Translations under genes and position numbers: made by a program
In this document: one piece after another, positions 17,164 to 24,265 of the stretch
Numbering within the stretch: the first letter of the stretch is position 1
How the letters are laid out: the number at the start of each line of letters is the position of its first letter
The notes under the pieces: model-generated
Seen by the model: the letters and a program-made list of their open reading frames with translations, nothing else
Databases searched by the model: none
What the model was told of the DNA's origin: nothing
Assembly (NCBI GenBank): GCA_045657625.1
Contig: JAZOTM010000036.1
Coordinates: forward strand, 124,001-188,000
Direction: 5' to 3'
Source: JAZOTM01 sp045657625
GTDB taxonomy: Bacteria; Bacillota; Clostridia; Lachnospirales; Lachnospiraceae
DNA length: 64,000 nucleotides

Positions 17164-17394
17164 ATGGCAAAAATGAAAGCAGGGGATACAGCCTTTATTG
17201 TGGAATCGAATAGAATTGTACGAGAGGTAGAGATAAAAAGCTTTGCCGGTGGTATGTATCTCATAAGGTTTAAGGATTCCGGAGGCGGAATAAAAGTTAA
17301 GGAACATCGCTTGTTTGTAACAAGGGAGGATGCAGAGTCATCTATACAAACAAAGCAAAAAGTAAGGACAAAATCACCATATGATTATATGTAG
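17164..17394 (+). CDS. Hypothetical 76-residue beta-rich small protein
   Basis: The first 55 residues alternate in a beta-barrel-like pattern (GDTAFIVESNRIVREVEIKSF, then MYLIRFKDSGGGIKVKEHRLF), reminiscent of small KOW/SH3-like barrels. The tail is basic. Small proteins with the phrase RFKDSGGGI-KEHRLF seem common on clostridial mobile elements, but I cannot name a function. It lies 11 bases after the previous stop in the same operon. Confidence 0.55.
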   Translation: MAKMKAGDTAFIVESNRIVREVEIKSFAGGMYLIRFKDSGGGIKVKEHRLFVTREDAESSIQTKQKVRTKSPYDYM

Positions 17395-17424
17395 ATAAAA
17401 CAAAAAAGAGAGGGTATTTTCAAA

Positions 17425-19401
17425 TTGGGTAAGGTTATGAAGAGGTACGCAAATTTTAAGGAGTACATTTACGAGAACTACTATAACGAGATATGGGAGG
17501 CGTTGAATCCATATATCATACGGCATAAAACCAGCTTTGAGAGCGATCAGATATATGACATTAACTATGCGGAGCTATCGGATTTTAAGGTTTCGGGGGT
17601 TACATTTAAAGATCTGGGAGATGATAAGCTTGAAATACGTACATCTATAGATTCAGTTGTGGAGGTAAGAGGGAAGACCCGTTATGGTTATGAGTCGGAT
17701 TCTGCCAATAGGACTTATAATGTTTTCTTTGAAGCTATACTCAGGGACGGCCTTCATGATGTGTCAATTACAAAGGTTGACGATTATGAAGAAAGCAGAT
17801 TTGAGAAGGATAAGAGCTTAAGCCAGAGTCTTGTACCCTATATGTACGAGGATGATGTGGATAAGCATGCAGAGGATTTCCTTCGGAGAAATTATGGAAA
17901 AGCGTTGCTGCAACCGATGAGAGTAGATCCTTTCGAGGTTGTCAAAGCAATGAACATGAAAATGTACTACGCGCCTCTTGGAGATAAGATTTTTGGTAAG
18001 ACTTATTTCGGAGAGGAAACTGTCACTGTTTATGATGATATTGTTCACAAGAACGAGATTCAGATAGTTGCTACTCCAGGAACGATGTTAATAAATCCCG
18101 ATGTTTTCTTTATGAGAAACATTGGAACCGCATTCAATACGATTATTCATGAGTGCGTCCACTGGGACAGACATAGGAGAGCCTTTGAGCTTCAAAGCAT
18201 TCTTGAAGGTGGGGCAAACCATATTTCCTGTGAAATGGTTGAAGGAAGTTATAACGGAATCGGACCCGAAGAGTCTGCGCTAAAATGGATGGAATGGCAG
18301 GCAAACCAGCTCGCACCGAGAATCCTTATGCCTGAAAAGACTACAAGATGGATCTTTAATAAGTGCTTACAGGACATTCACACTACTTACCCCAATAAAC
18401 GCTATGCGGAAGTTTTGCAGGAAACCGTTGGGAAAGTTGCCAATTATTTTTCGGTATCGCTGCTATCAGCAAAGTTGCGCCTCTTTGAACTTGGATTTGA
18501 AGAAGTAGAAGGTACTTTTGTATATTGCGATGGGATGCTACTTCCGCCGTATGCTTTCAGAAAAGGAATCTTGGACAGACAGCACAGCTTCGTGGTTGAC
18601 GAACAGAACCTGCTGATGAGTATAGCCACCAATGAGAAATTATTGGAGTTATATATTAAGGGGGTTATTGTTTATGCAAATTGTACGCTTGCTTGGAATG
18701 ATCCCAAATATGTTGAATTGAACGAAAACGGAAATTACATATTGACGGACTACGCCCTTGAGCATGTTGATGAGTGCTGCTTCCTGTTTAGAAGAGACTA
18801 TAATGCCGGTGATCAATTCAAAGACACATTTTACCGTAGATGTTTCCTTTGCAGGGAAGTAGATGCTGATGAATTTGTTCCTGTAAAATATGATCCAGAC
18901 CATAAGATCAACCAATCCAAAGAGGAAATGCAGGATGAGATTGATAAGATAATGAATATGATTAACTGCGAGATGGTCAATATTCGCGATAATATGAAGG
19001 GCGGTTTTGCAGGCGCATTAAATTATTATATAGATAAAAAGAATCTTACAGCGGAAGAAATTCAGGGAAGATGCGGGGTGAGTACCGTTACTATAAGTGG
19101 CTATCGAAATGGTGTAGATCCTTCTGGTGAAAAAGGAACGGTATTAGCCTTGTGTAAGGCGTTGTATCTTCAGGAGTATGAGGCAATACATCTTTTAAGT
19201 CTTGCCGGATTTAATATTGAAACTATGGCGGTTTCAAATATATTTGTAAGACATCTTATAGCAAAACATATGGATGATACATGGGAAGAGTGGGTAGAAA
19301 AGCTTATCATGGCAAAAGTTACTAAAGATTGGCTTCCAAGCTCGAATCCAGTTGTAAAGGAAGTAAAGGAAAGAATGGGAAAAAATAAAAAAATTTCATG
19401 A
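17425..19401 (+). CDS. ImmA/IrrE-type zinc metallopeptidase with C-terminal HTH
   Basis: A large (658 aa) protein. Residues about 165-330 hold an ImmA/IrrE-like domain with the zinc motif HECVH (His242, Glu243, His246) followed by WDRH. Later, about residues 535-590, a Cro/CI-like helix-turn-helix occurs (LTAEEIQGRCGVSTVTISGY). ImmA/IrrE peptidases cleave phage or ICE repressors in response to stress; ImmA of ICEBs1 is the model. Here the protease and a DNA-binding module are in one chain, with N-terminal and C-terminal extensions of unknown role. The start used is TTG 17425 with GAGAGGG 11 bases upstream. ATG 17437 is a possible alternative. It is the last gene of cargo island 2. Confidence 0.78.
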   Translation: MGKVMKRYANFKEYIYENYYNEIWEALNPYIIRHKTSFESDQIYDINYAELSDFKVSGVTFKDLGDDKLEIRTSIDSVVEVRGKTRYGYESDSANRTYNVFFEAILRDGLHDVSITKVDDYEESRFEKDKSLSQSLVPYMYEDDVDKHAEDFLRRNYGKALLQPMRVDPFEVVKAMNMKMYYAPLGDKIFGKTYFGEETVTVYDDIVHKNEIQIVATPGTMLINPDVFFMRNIGTAFNTIIHECVHWDRHRRAFELQSILEGGANHISCEMVEGSYNGIGPEESALKWMEWQANQLAPRILMPEKTTRWIFNKCLQDIHTTYPNKRYAEVLQETVGKVANYFSVSLLSAKLRLFELGFEEVEGTFVYCDGMLLPPYAFRKGILDRQHSFVVDEQNLLMSIATNEKLLELYIKGVIVYANCTLAWNDPKYVELNENGNYILTDYALEHVDECCFLFRRDYNAGDQFKDTFYRRCFLCREVDADEFVPVKYDPDHKINQSKEEMQDEIDKIMNMINCEMVNIRDNMKGGFAGALNYYIDKKNLTAEEIQGRCGVSTVTISGYRNGVDPSGEKGTVLALCKALYLQEYEAIHLLSLAGFNIETMAVSNIFVRHLIAKHMDDTWEEWVEKLIMAKVTKDWLPSSNPVVKEVKERMGKNKKIS

Positions 19402-19403
19402 AA

Positions 19404-19525
19404 AACATTAAGTGGGACTTAATGCTTAAAATAAACTGTTTATGAGCCTTCGCGGTTTTTCTGTTTAACAGAGAGCTGGGAAGGCTCTTTTTTTGTGCCT
19501 TCAACATTAAATGCCACTTAATGTT
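19404..19525. repeat. Inverted AACATTAAGTGG repeats flanking a terminator
   Basis: AACATTAAGTGG at 19404-19415 and its reverse complement CCACTTAATGTT at 19514-19525 flank the terminator hairpin. Each copy is also a palindrome by itself: CATTAAGT-GGG-ACTTAATG (19406-19424) and AACATTAA-ATGCCAC-TTAATGTT (19503-19525). Paired palindromes of this sort are typical operators or recombination/replication sites. Confidence 0.6.
19444..19494 (+). terminator. Terminator after the ImmA/IrrE gene
   Basis: GAGCCTTC (19444-19451) pairs with GAAGGCTC (19480-19487) and is followed by seven T. The loop is long (28 bases) and has its own small internal hairpin (CTGTTTAACAG). Confidence 0.65.
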
Positions 19526-19595
19526 AAAGAGCTTTTTGGGCGATTATACTGAGCGTAGCTCAGCAAGAAAAAGGCTGAGAAATACCATTTCAAAG

Positions 19596-19733
19596 TGACG
19601 TCACGAAAGGGTATGGACATAAATCTCAAAAGTCAGAATGAAGAATTTTGACTGCAAGAGATGGTTCATAACCGTAGATTCGTGCGTCGCTTTTTTTATG
19701 CATGTCTTAGGAACCACATGTCCATATCCTTTC
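19596..19733 (+). other. Structured leader region upstream of the sigma-like gene
   Basis: GAAAGGGTATGGACAT (19605-19620) pairs with ATGTCCATATCCTTTC (19718-19733) with one G-U, enclosing about 97 bases. The enclosed part includes ATCTC/GAGAT and AGTCA/TGACT pairs, a GGTTCATAACC hairpin and a seven-T run. A 10-bp palindrome GTGACGTCAC (19595-19604) abuts the 5' arm. The block precedes the 33-codon ORF and the gene at 19860. It could be a cis-regulatory leader, a small RNA or an origin-of-transfer type site. The sequence alone does not decide which. Confidence 0.45.
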
Positions 19734-19756
19734 GGACACATCGAAAGGAGCAGAAC

Positions 19757-19858
19757 ATGAAGCAAAAAAAGCAAAGTTCCCAGTTTACCTCAGAAAAGTT
19801 TTTCCGGAGTTCCGGATTAGGGCAAATCGTGCCCCACGACCAAGTAGGAGGTAAATAA
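19757..19858 (+). CDS. 33-codon ORF (possible leader peptide)
   Basis: ATG at 19757 has AAAGGAG 6 bases upstream and reads a 33-residue basic peptide starting MKQKKQSSQFTSEKFF. The AGGAGG site of the next gene lies inside its last codons and its stop is 1 base before the next ATG, so its translation could control or couple to the downstream gene. The frame extends upstream to 19661 but that part lacks a ribosome-binding site and overlaps the structured region. Confidence 0.45.
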   Translation: MKQKKQSSQFTSEKFFRSSGLGQIVPHDQVGGK

Positions 19859-19859
19859 T

Positions 19860-20888
19860 ATGAGAAAACAGTTTATTTTCGATCCACAGAAGGAGACTGC
19901 CACAGCTTATCTTACAAGGATGTCTCCAATCTTAGGCGCTTTAAGAAATGATAGCGCTTCTATTGCAAATCCGCAGTTGATTTCATCCGTAGGACTAGAA
20001 GAAAAGGTAGAAATCGAGAACGAAGTGTGCAAGGCTTTTGAAAAAACCATTAGCACAGAAACGAGACGTGTTATTAAGATGACACCAGGTAAGCTTGACG
20101 ATTATGAGGACGATTATAAGAATGAGCTTAGACTTGCAATTCTTAAGGATATCCATAAGTTCAATAATCCTGCTTATTTGAAGGGAAGTCAGACATTCTC
20201 GATAGATGCCTTTGTAAGAGCGCGTGTGCCTGGTGTAACCAAGAAGATTATCGGTATGAAGCGTGGCCGCAAGGAATATGAGATGAAGCGTGAGAGTCAT
20301 GTTAAAAAGGTTATGGCAGCTCTTCTTGCCGCAAAGGGTTCGGCTGTGATAACAGTGGACGATATTTGGAAGAATCAGCACTTGGCTAATGATTCCATGT
20401 CACTTTCAAAAGACCAGATTTGGGATGTCATGGCAGCGATGGAGGATGCGTCATATCTTGAAGATTTAACAGAGTATGAAGCAGATTACAAAGAATCTAA
20501 GTATTCATCAGTGGAACAGCAAGGGATAATTGATGATTTCATGAAGGATATGTCTATTTATCCTGAATATGAGATGTATATTTACTTGCAGTCGCTCCGC
20601 CTTAGATTGGATGAAACAACTAACAAAGAGATAGCCTGTGATAAAAGGCTTATCGACTTATGTAAGGCATCACCGGAAGCAAGGGACAAGGTAATCTACG
20701 AAAGAATTGTCATCGAAAGACCTAAGAGCGGCATTGCACCAAATTCTGAGTTCGATGAATATGTTTCTACCACTTATATAGAAACCACCTACAGGAGAAT
20801 CGACAGAAATGTGAAAGCTTCTTTTATAAAGAAGAATCTCGAAGAGACAGAGATGTTGGCGATTCTTAATCACTTAATCAATATGTAA
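19860..20888 (+). CDS. ICE regulatory protein, possibly sigma-factor-like
   Basis: The 342-residue soluble protein has a segment (about 70-135) that resembles sigma-70 region 2 followed by region 3: YEDDYKNELRLAILKDIHKF, then FSIDAFVRARVPGVTKKIIG. The second half contains further helical, charged stretches. If correct it would be an element-encoded transcription regulator, but canonical -10-recognition residues cannot be confirmed by eye. AGGAGG is 7 bases before the ATG. It is followed by a good terminator and then by the ICE end. It is the last gene of the element on this side. Assignment is tentative. Confidence 0.5.
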   Translation: MRKQFIFDPQKETATAYLTRMSPILGALRNDSASIANPQLISSVGLEEKVEIENEVCKAFEKTISTETRRVIKMTPGKLDDYEDDYKNELRLAILKDIHKFNNPAYLKGSQTFSIDAFVRARVPGVTKKIIGMKRGRKEYEMKRESHVKKVMAALLAAKGSAVITVDDIWKNQHLANDSMSLSKDQIWDVMAAMEDASYLEDLTEYEADYKESKYSSVEQQGIIDDFMKDMSIYPEYEMYIYLQSLRLRLDETTNKEIACDKRLIDLCKASPEARDKVIYERIVIERPKSGIAPNSEFDEYVSTTYIETTYRRIDRNVKASFIKKNLEETEMLAILNHLINM

Positions 20889-20897
20889 TGGTACAGG

Positions 20898-20927
20898 AAG
20901 CCTCGACTTAAACGGTCGGGGCTTTTT
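20898..20927 (+). terminator. Rho-independent terminator at ICE end
   Basis: AAGCCTCGAC pairs with GTCGGGGCTT (one G-U), with a 7-base loop and a T run. It lies 9 bases after the stop of the gene at 19860. Confidence 0.8.
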
Positions 20928-20930
20928 GAC

Positions 20931-20983
20931 GCCAAAACGACGTCACAATGATAAGAAACCTGACGTCAGATTGACGCTTTGGC
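20931..20983. repeat. Nested inverted repeat with GACGTCA cores near ICE end
   Basis: GCCAAA (20931-20936) pairs with TTTGGC (20978-20983), and inside it GACGTCA (20939-20945) pairs with TGACGTC (20961-20967). The right core is the full palindrome TGACGTCA, also found at 19596-19603. Position about 80-130 bases from the inferred element boundary makes it a candidate recombinase or accessory-factor site. Confidence 0.5.
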
Positions 20984-21062
20984 CCTATTTTAAGGACTGT
21001 AAACACACTGTGGATGCCGTCAAAGGCATTGATATTACTGGCTTTAAGTCCCCTCGCCATAA

Positions 21063-21167
21063 ATGTTGGTTGTGCTGATCTCGTTGGTATTAATTTTTAA
21101 AGAGCAATTAACAGACTTGGTAGAAACAATCTTTTCGACAATCCAGGAGGAGGCTGGTTCTGTGTGA
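21063..21167 (+). pseudogene. 3' part of an Flp-type (type IVb) pilin gene, truncated at the ICE junction
   Basis: From ATG 21063 to TGA 21165-21167 the frame reads 34 residues: a hydrophobic half-helix (MLVVLISLVLIFK) followed by EQLTDLVETIFSTIQ and a short tail. This matches the C-terminal part of Lachnospiraceae Flp1 pilins, whose helix normally starts after a Gly-processed leader and conserved Glu. Both of those are missing. A TAA at 21060-21062 stops the frame immediately upstream, so no leader can be encoded. The stop overlaps the GTG start of the DUF5702 gene by 4 bases, as expected for intact Tad operon genes. The 5' half was therefore displaced or lost when the mobile element inserted. 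Confidence 0.7.
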
Positions 21168-22654
21168 GAAAAAAAGAATTGTCCGGTGAATTAACGGTTT
21201 TTGTAGCTATGATTTTGATGATGGTGGCATCGGTGTTGTTCACTATGCTGGAAGGTGCAAGGTATAAATGTTTACAAAGCATAGCAGCGATGGACAGTTT
21301 GTTGGAAACGGAATCCATGTTGGCGGAATATAATCGTCCCTTGTTGGAGGAATATGGATTATTTTTTTTGGATGATTCTTATGGAAGCGGACAGGAAGAT
21401 ATGGAGAAGGTGCGAGAACGAATATTGAATTTGGCATCGGAAAATCAAACACCGGATGTGGTAAGTGGAGGAGAATCCTTACTGACGGTGGCATTAAAAG
21501 AAGTGGATTTTGCGGAAGTAGATTTGGCGACTGACGGAGAAGGAAGTATTTTTCGGCAGCAGGTTGTAGATTATGTGAAGCGAAATGCGGTGTTAGAAGG
21601 ATGGCAAGAATTGGAAGGTATTATTACCGGCATGAGTAGTGGCGAAGATACGACGAACTATAACGCAGGAACAGTTAGTGATGCAAAGGAAGCGGTGGTA
21701 GAGGCTCATGTAGAAGCACAGAATAATGAAGATGAAACAGGAACGCAACAAGTACCGGATATTGAATTTGAAAATCCCATTGAATTTTTTGAAATGTTAA
21801 ATGGAGGGTTAGCTGTGCACATGGCAATACCGCAGGGACAGACCGTTTCCGGTACAACCGTAGATTTGACAGCAACGACCATGAACGAAATTCGGTATGA
21901 AGGTACGGGAAATTCGTATAGTTCACCGGGTGCAACGGAAAAAGCCATTTATTTGTGGTATTTACACAATTATTTTGGAAATTTTGTGAATCCAAAAGAA
22001 GGTACTACTTTGCAATATGAGTTGGAATTTATATATGGAGGAAAGAATAGTGACGTTGAAAATTTGCAACTCGTGGTGGCAAGACTCATGGAAATTCGAG
22101 GAGCTTCGAATTTGTTGTATTTACATACAGATGTAGAAAAGCAAAGTCTGGCTACGGAAATTGCGACGGCGTTGGCCGGAGCTTCTTTCAATCCGGCACT
22201 CATATTTGCTGTACGGGAAGGCATACTTTTTATTTGGGCATATGCAGAAAGCATCGCGGATGTAAGAACGCTTCTCGCAGGGGGAAAAGTACCTGTAGTA
22301 AAGTCTGCCACAACTTGGACGACGGATTTAACACATTTATTGTCCGGGTACAATCAAAACCAGCAAGCTACGCAATCAGAATCCGGATTTACCTACGAAC
22401 AGTATTTGCTGTTTTTATTATATTTGCAGGATCCAACGGTGCAGAATTATCGCACAATGACGGCAATGGAATTAAATATTCGTGCCATGGAACATTATGA
22501 GAATTTTCGTATGGATACCATGATACAGAGCGGAATTTTGGATTACACCTATGAAGCAACTCCTATATTTTTGTCTTTGGTTACATTGGGGGATCTTGGA
22601 GAATTGGAATACGTGTATCGGGAAGAACGAAAATATACCTATTTATCTACATAA
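21164..22654 (+). CDS. DUF5702-type Tad locus protein
   Basis: This 496-residue protein has one N-terminal transmembrane helix (about residues 8-30, LTVFVAMILMMVASVLFTMLEG) and a large extracytoplasmic domain. The N-terminus with basic residues, hydrophobic helix and LEGAR motif matches the DUF5702 family, found in Lachnospiraceae Tad loci next to TadE-like genes. It is probably a minor pilin-like or surface component. GTG at 21164 is supported by AGGAGG upstream and the 4-base overlap with the truncated flp frame. Leucine codons are mostly TTG, unlike the CTT-rich genes on the ICE side. Confidence 0.75.
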   Translation: MRKKELSGELTVFVAMILMMVASVLFTMLEGARYKCLQSIAAMDSLLETESMLAEYNRPLLEEYGLFFLDDSYGSGQEDMEKVRERILNLASENQTPDVVSGGESLLTVALKEVDFAEVDLATDGEGSIFRQQVVDYVKRNAVLEGWQELEGIITGMSSGEDTTNYNAGTVSDAKEAVVEAHVEAQNNEDETGTQQVPDIEFENPIEFFEMLNGGLAVHMAIPQGQTVSGTTVDLTATTMNEIRYEGTGNSYSSPGATEKAIYLWYLHNYFGNFVNPKEGTTLQYELEFIYGGKNSDVENLQLVVARLMEIRGASNLLYLHTDVEKQSLATEIATALAGASFNPALIFAVREGILFIWAYAESIADVRTLLAGGKVPVVKSATTWTTDLTHLLSGYNQNQQATQSESGFTYEQYLLFLLYLQDPTVQNYRTMTAMELNIRAMEHYENFRMDTMIQSGILDYTYEATPIFLSLVTLGDLGELEYVYREERKYTYLST

Positions 22655-22693
22655 TAAAAGTGATATTGAAAAAAGAAAGGCAGGTGAAAAAAG

Positions 22694-23632
22694 GTGCTCC
22701 GTATAAAAAAAGAAAGAATGACAGGAACAAACAACAAAAAAATACATAAGAAAACTTATCTCTCTCTCAACAACTCTTTTAGTTCTCGTTATGAATCTAT
22801 AAACAAACCTCAAAAAATAAAAAACGGAGCATCTATTTTTGCCTGCCTGAGCAAGAAGGAATTAGGCGGCGTATATGTGCTGCAAGGAGTCATTGTGATT
22901 CCTGCGTTTGCCTGTTTTTTGGTTTCGATTTTGTTCTTTTTTCGGGTACTCACAATACAGGAAAGTCTTGAACAATCTATAAATTATACAGCAAGAAGGT
23001 TGGCAGCGGCGTCGTTTGCTCAACAATATGAGATTGCTGAGAATGTGGGAATATCTGAGGTGACGGCTGTTTCTGCTAATTTATTGATGCATTACGAATA
23101 CAGTCAATTGATGGGAGAAGAACCGTATAAGGATATCCTTCTTGGACAACTTGGGTTTGTGACATTAGAGTCAAATTTTTCTGAGAATTATGTGGATTTG
23201 CAGGTGGAATATGGTTTAGAGAGTCCGGTGGAATTTTTTGGCTTTCAAGGGCTGCTTCTTGGACAACGTGCAAAAGCAAGAAAATGGACCGGTTATGATA
23301 TTACGGAGGGGGAAGATGAGACGGATCCCTACGTATATATTACGGATCAAGGTGAAGTTTATCATTTATCGGCGAGTTGTACTTATTTGGAACATACGGT
23401 AGAAGCGGTTTCGGAGACACAATTGGAAACACTGCGAAACGGAGATGGGGAAACCTATAGTATTTGCAGTGTTTGCCGTGATGAGGGTGCGGGAACCGGT
23501 ATCTATTATGTTACAAAATATGGGAATCGGTATCATAGTAGTGCGACTTGCAGCGAGATTTATCATGAAGTGAAAAGAGTGCATTTGTCTCAGGTGGAAG
23601 GACGTAGAGCATGTACAAAATGTGGAGGTTAA
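22694..23632 (+). CDS. TadE-like protein with duplicated Cys-rich C-terminal module
   Basis: The 312-residue product has a polar N-terminal 50 residues, a pilin-like segment (GGVYVLQGVIVIPAFACFLVSILFF, about 58-82) and an extracytoplasmic domain. It then has two related Cys/His modules at about 228-265 and 278-312, each with the pattern YH-S-xx-C ... V-x-x-V ... C-x-x-C. Such duplicated modules look like small zinc- or disulfide-stabilised knuckles. The chosen GTG start at 22694 follows AAAGGCAGG. The stop is directly followed by the prepilin peptidase ATG. Function in pilus assembly is inferred from the locus. Confidence 0.7.
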   Translation: MLRIKKERMTGTNNKKIHKKTYLSLNNSFSSRYESINKPQKIKNGASIFACLSKKELGGVYVLQGVIVIPAFACFLVSILFFFRVLTIQESLEQSINYTARRLAAASFAQQYEIAENVGISEVTAVSANLLMHYEYSQLMGEEPYKDILLGQLGFVTLESNFSENYVDLQVEYGLESPVEFFGFQGLLLGQRAKARKWTGYDITEGEDETDPYVYITDQGEVYHLSASCTYLEHTVEAVSETQLETLRNGDGETYSICSVCRDEGAGTGIYYVTKYGNRYHSSATCSEIYHEVKRVHLSQVEGRRACTKCGG

Positions 23633-24058
23633 ATGGAGTATTTGTCATTGGGAATGTTGGCAATTTTTAGTTGGCAGGATTTAAACCGAAAGAAAATACA
23701 AGTCTGGGTGGCTGTTTTGTTTATAGGAGTTGTTATAGGTTTGGGTTACGTTATGGGAGATGATACCTTTTTTCTGCGTGCATTGAAAGGTAGCATACCC
23801 GGAATTGTGATTTTGTTTTTAGGAGTTTTGAAAGTCCCATTTTTAGGGGAAGGAGATGGGTTGGCATTGATTCCCATTGGAATGTTATTGGGATTAGAGA
23901 AAACAATACTTTTGTTTTTACTTAGTTTATGGTTTGCGGGAGTGATTGGATGTTGTTTGTTGTTTGTAAAAAAGAAGAAAAAAGGGGAAACGATTCCGTT
24001 CCTTCCTTTTTTATTTTTTGTGGAAGGCATTTTGTATCTTTTGCAAAATATGTATTAA
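23633..24058 (+). CDS. Type IV prepilin peptidase (A24 family, TadV/CpaA-like)
   Basis: This polytopic membrane aspartic protease has the two catalytic aspartates in the expected motifs: WQDLNRKKI near residue 16 and GEGDGLALI near residue 73. It is short (141 aa), like TadV/CpaA, and lacks the N-terminal methylase domain of PilD. It should cleave the leaders of the Flp and TadE-like prepilins of this locus. The ATG directly follows the previous stop codon. The C-terminal helices are Leu/Phe rich and end in a KKKKKG loop. Confidence 0.85.
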   Translation: MEYLSLGMLAIFSWQDLNRKKIQVWVAVLFIGVVIGLGYVMGDDTFFLRALKGSIPGIVILFLGVLKVPFLGEGDGLALIPIGMLLGLEKTILLFLLSLWFAGVIGCCLLFVKKKKKGETIPFLPFLFFVEGILYLLQNMY

Positions 24059-24066
24059 AGAAAGAA

Positions 24067-24264
24067 GTGGCAGGTTTTCTGACGGTGGAAGCCAGTTTTA
24101 TGATCCCGATTGTGCTACTTACGATGACACTGGGCATTCGTATTGGAATTAGTAATTATGAAAAATTAAGGGAACGTGCAGAAAATACGACGTTGACAGA
24201 AGACTATCAGGCTTTTGATGATGTGACACTTATTCAAAGTCTTGGGAAATTGGTGAAGAATTAA
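24067..24264 (+). CDS. Small TadE-like pseudopilin (start uncertain)
   Basis: The protein carries the TadE signature GFLTVEASFMIPIVLL, with the conserved Glu after the processing region and one transmembrane helix, then about 40 mainly acidic residues. The frame has no ATG close to the signature. GTG 24067 gives 65 residues but leaves out the preceding in-frame KKEV, which would make a normal basic prepilin tip. An ATG at 23929 gives a 111-residue product that would overlap the peptidase gene by 130 bases. Start choice is therefore tentative. The signature itself is convincing. Confidence 0.6.
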   Translation: MAGFLTVEASFMIPIVLLTMTLGIRIGISNYEKLRERAENTTLTEDYQAFDDVTLIQSLGKLVKN

Positions 24265-24265
24265 T

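Noticed and set aside
1..21060. Phage origin of this region
   Set aside because: No capsid, portal, terminase or tail genes are seen. VirD4, Maff2 and TrbL-like genes point to conjugation.
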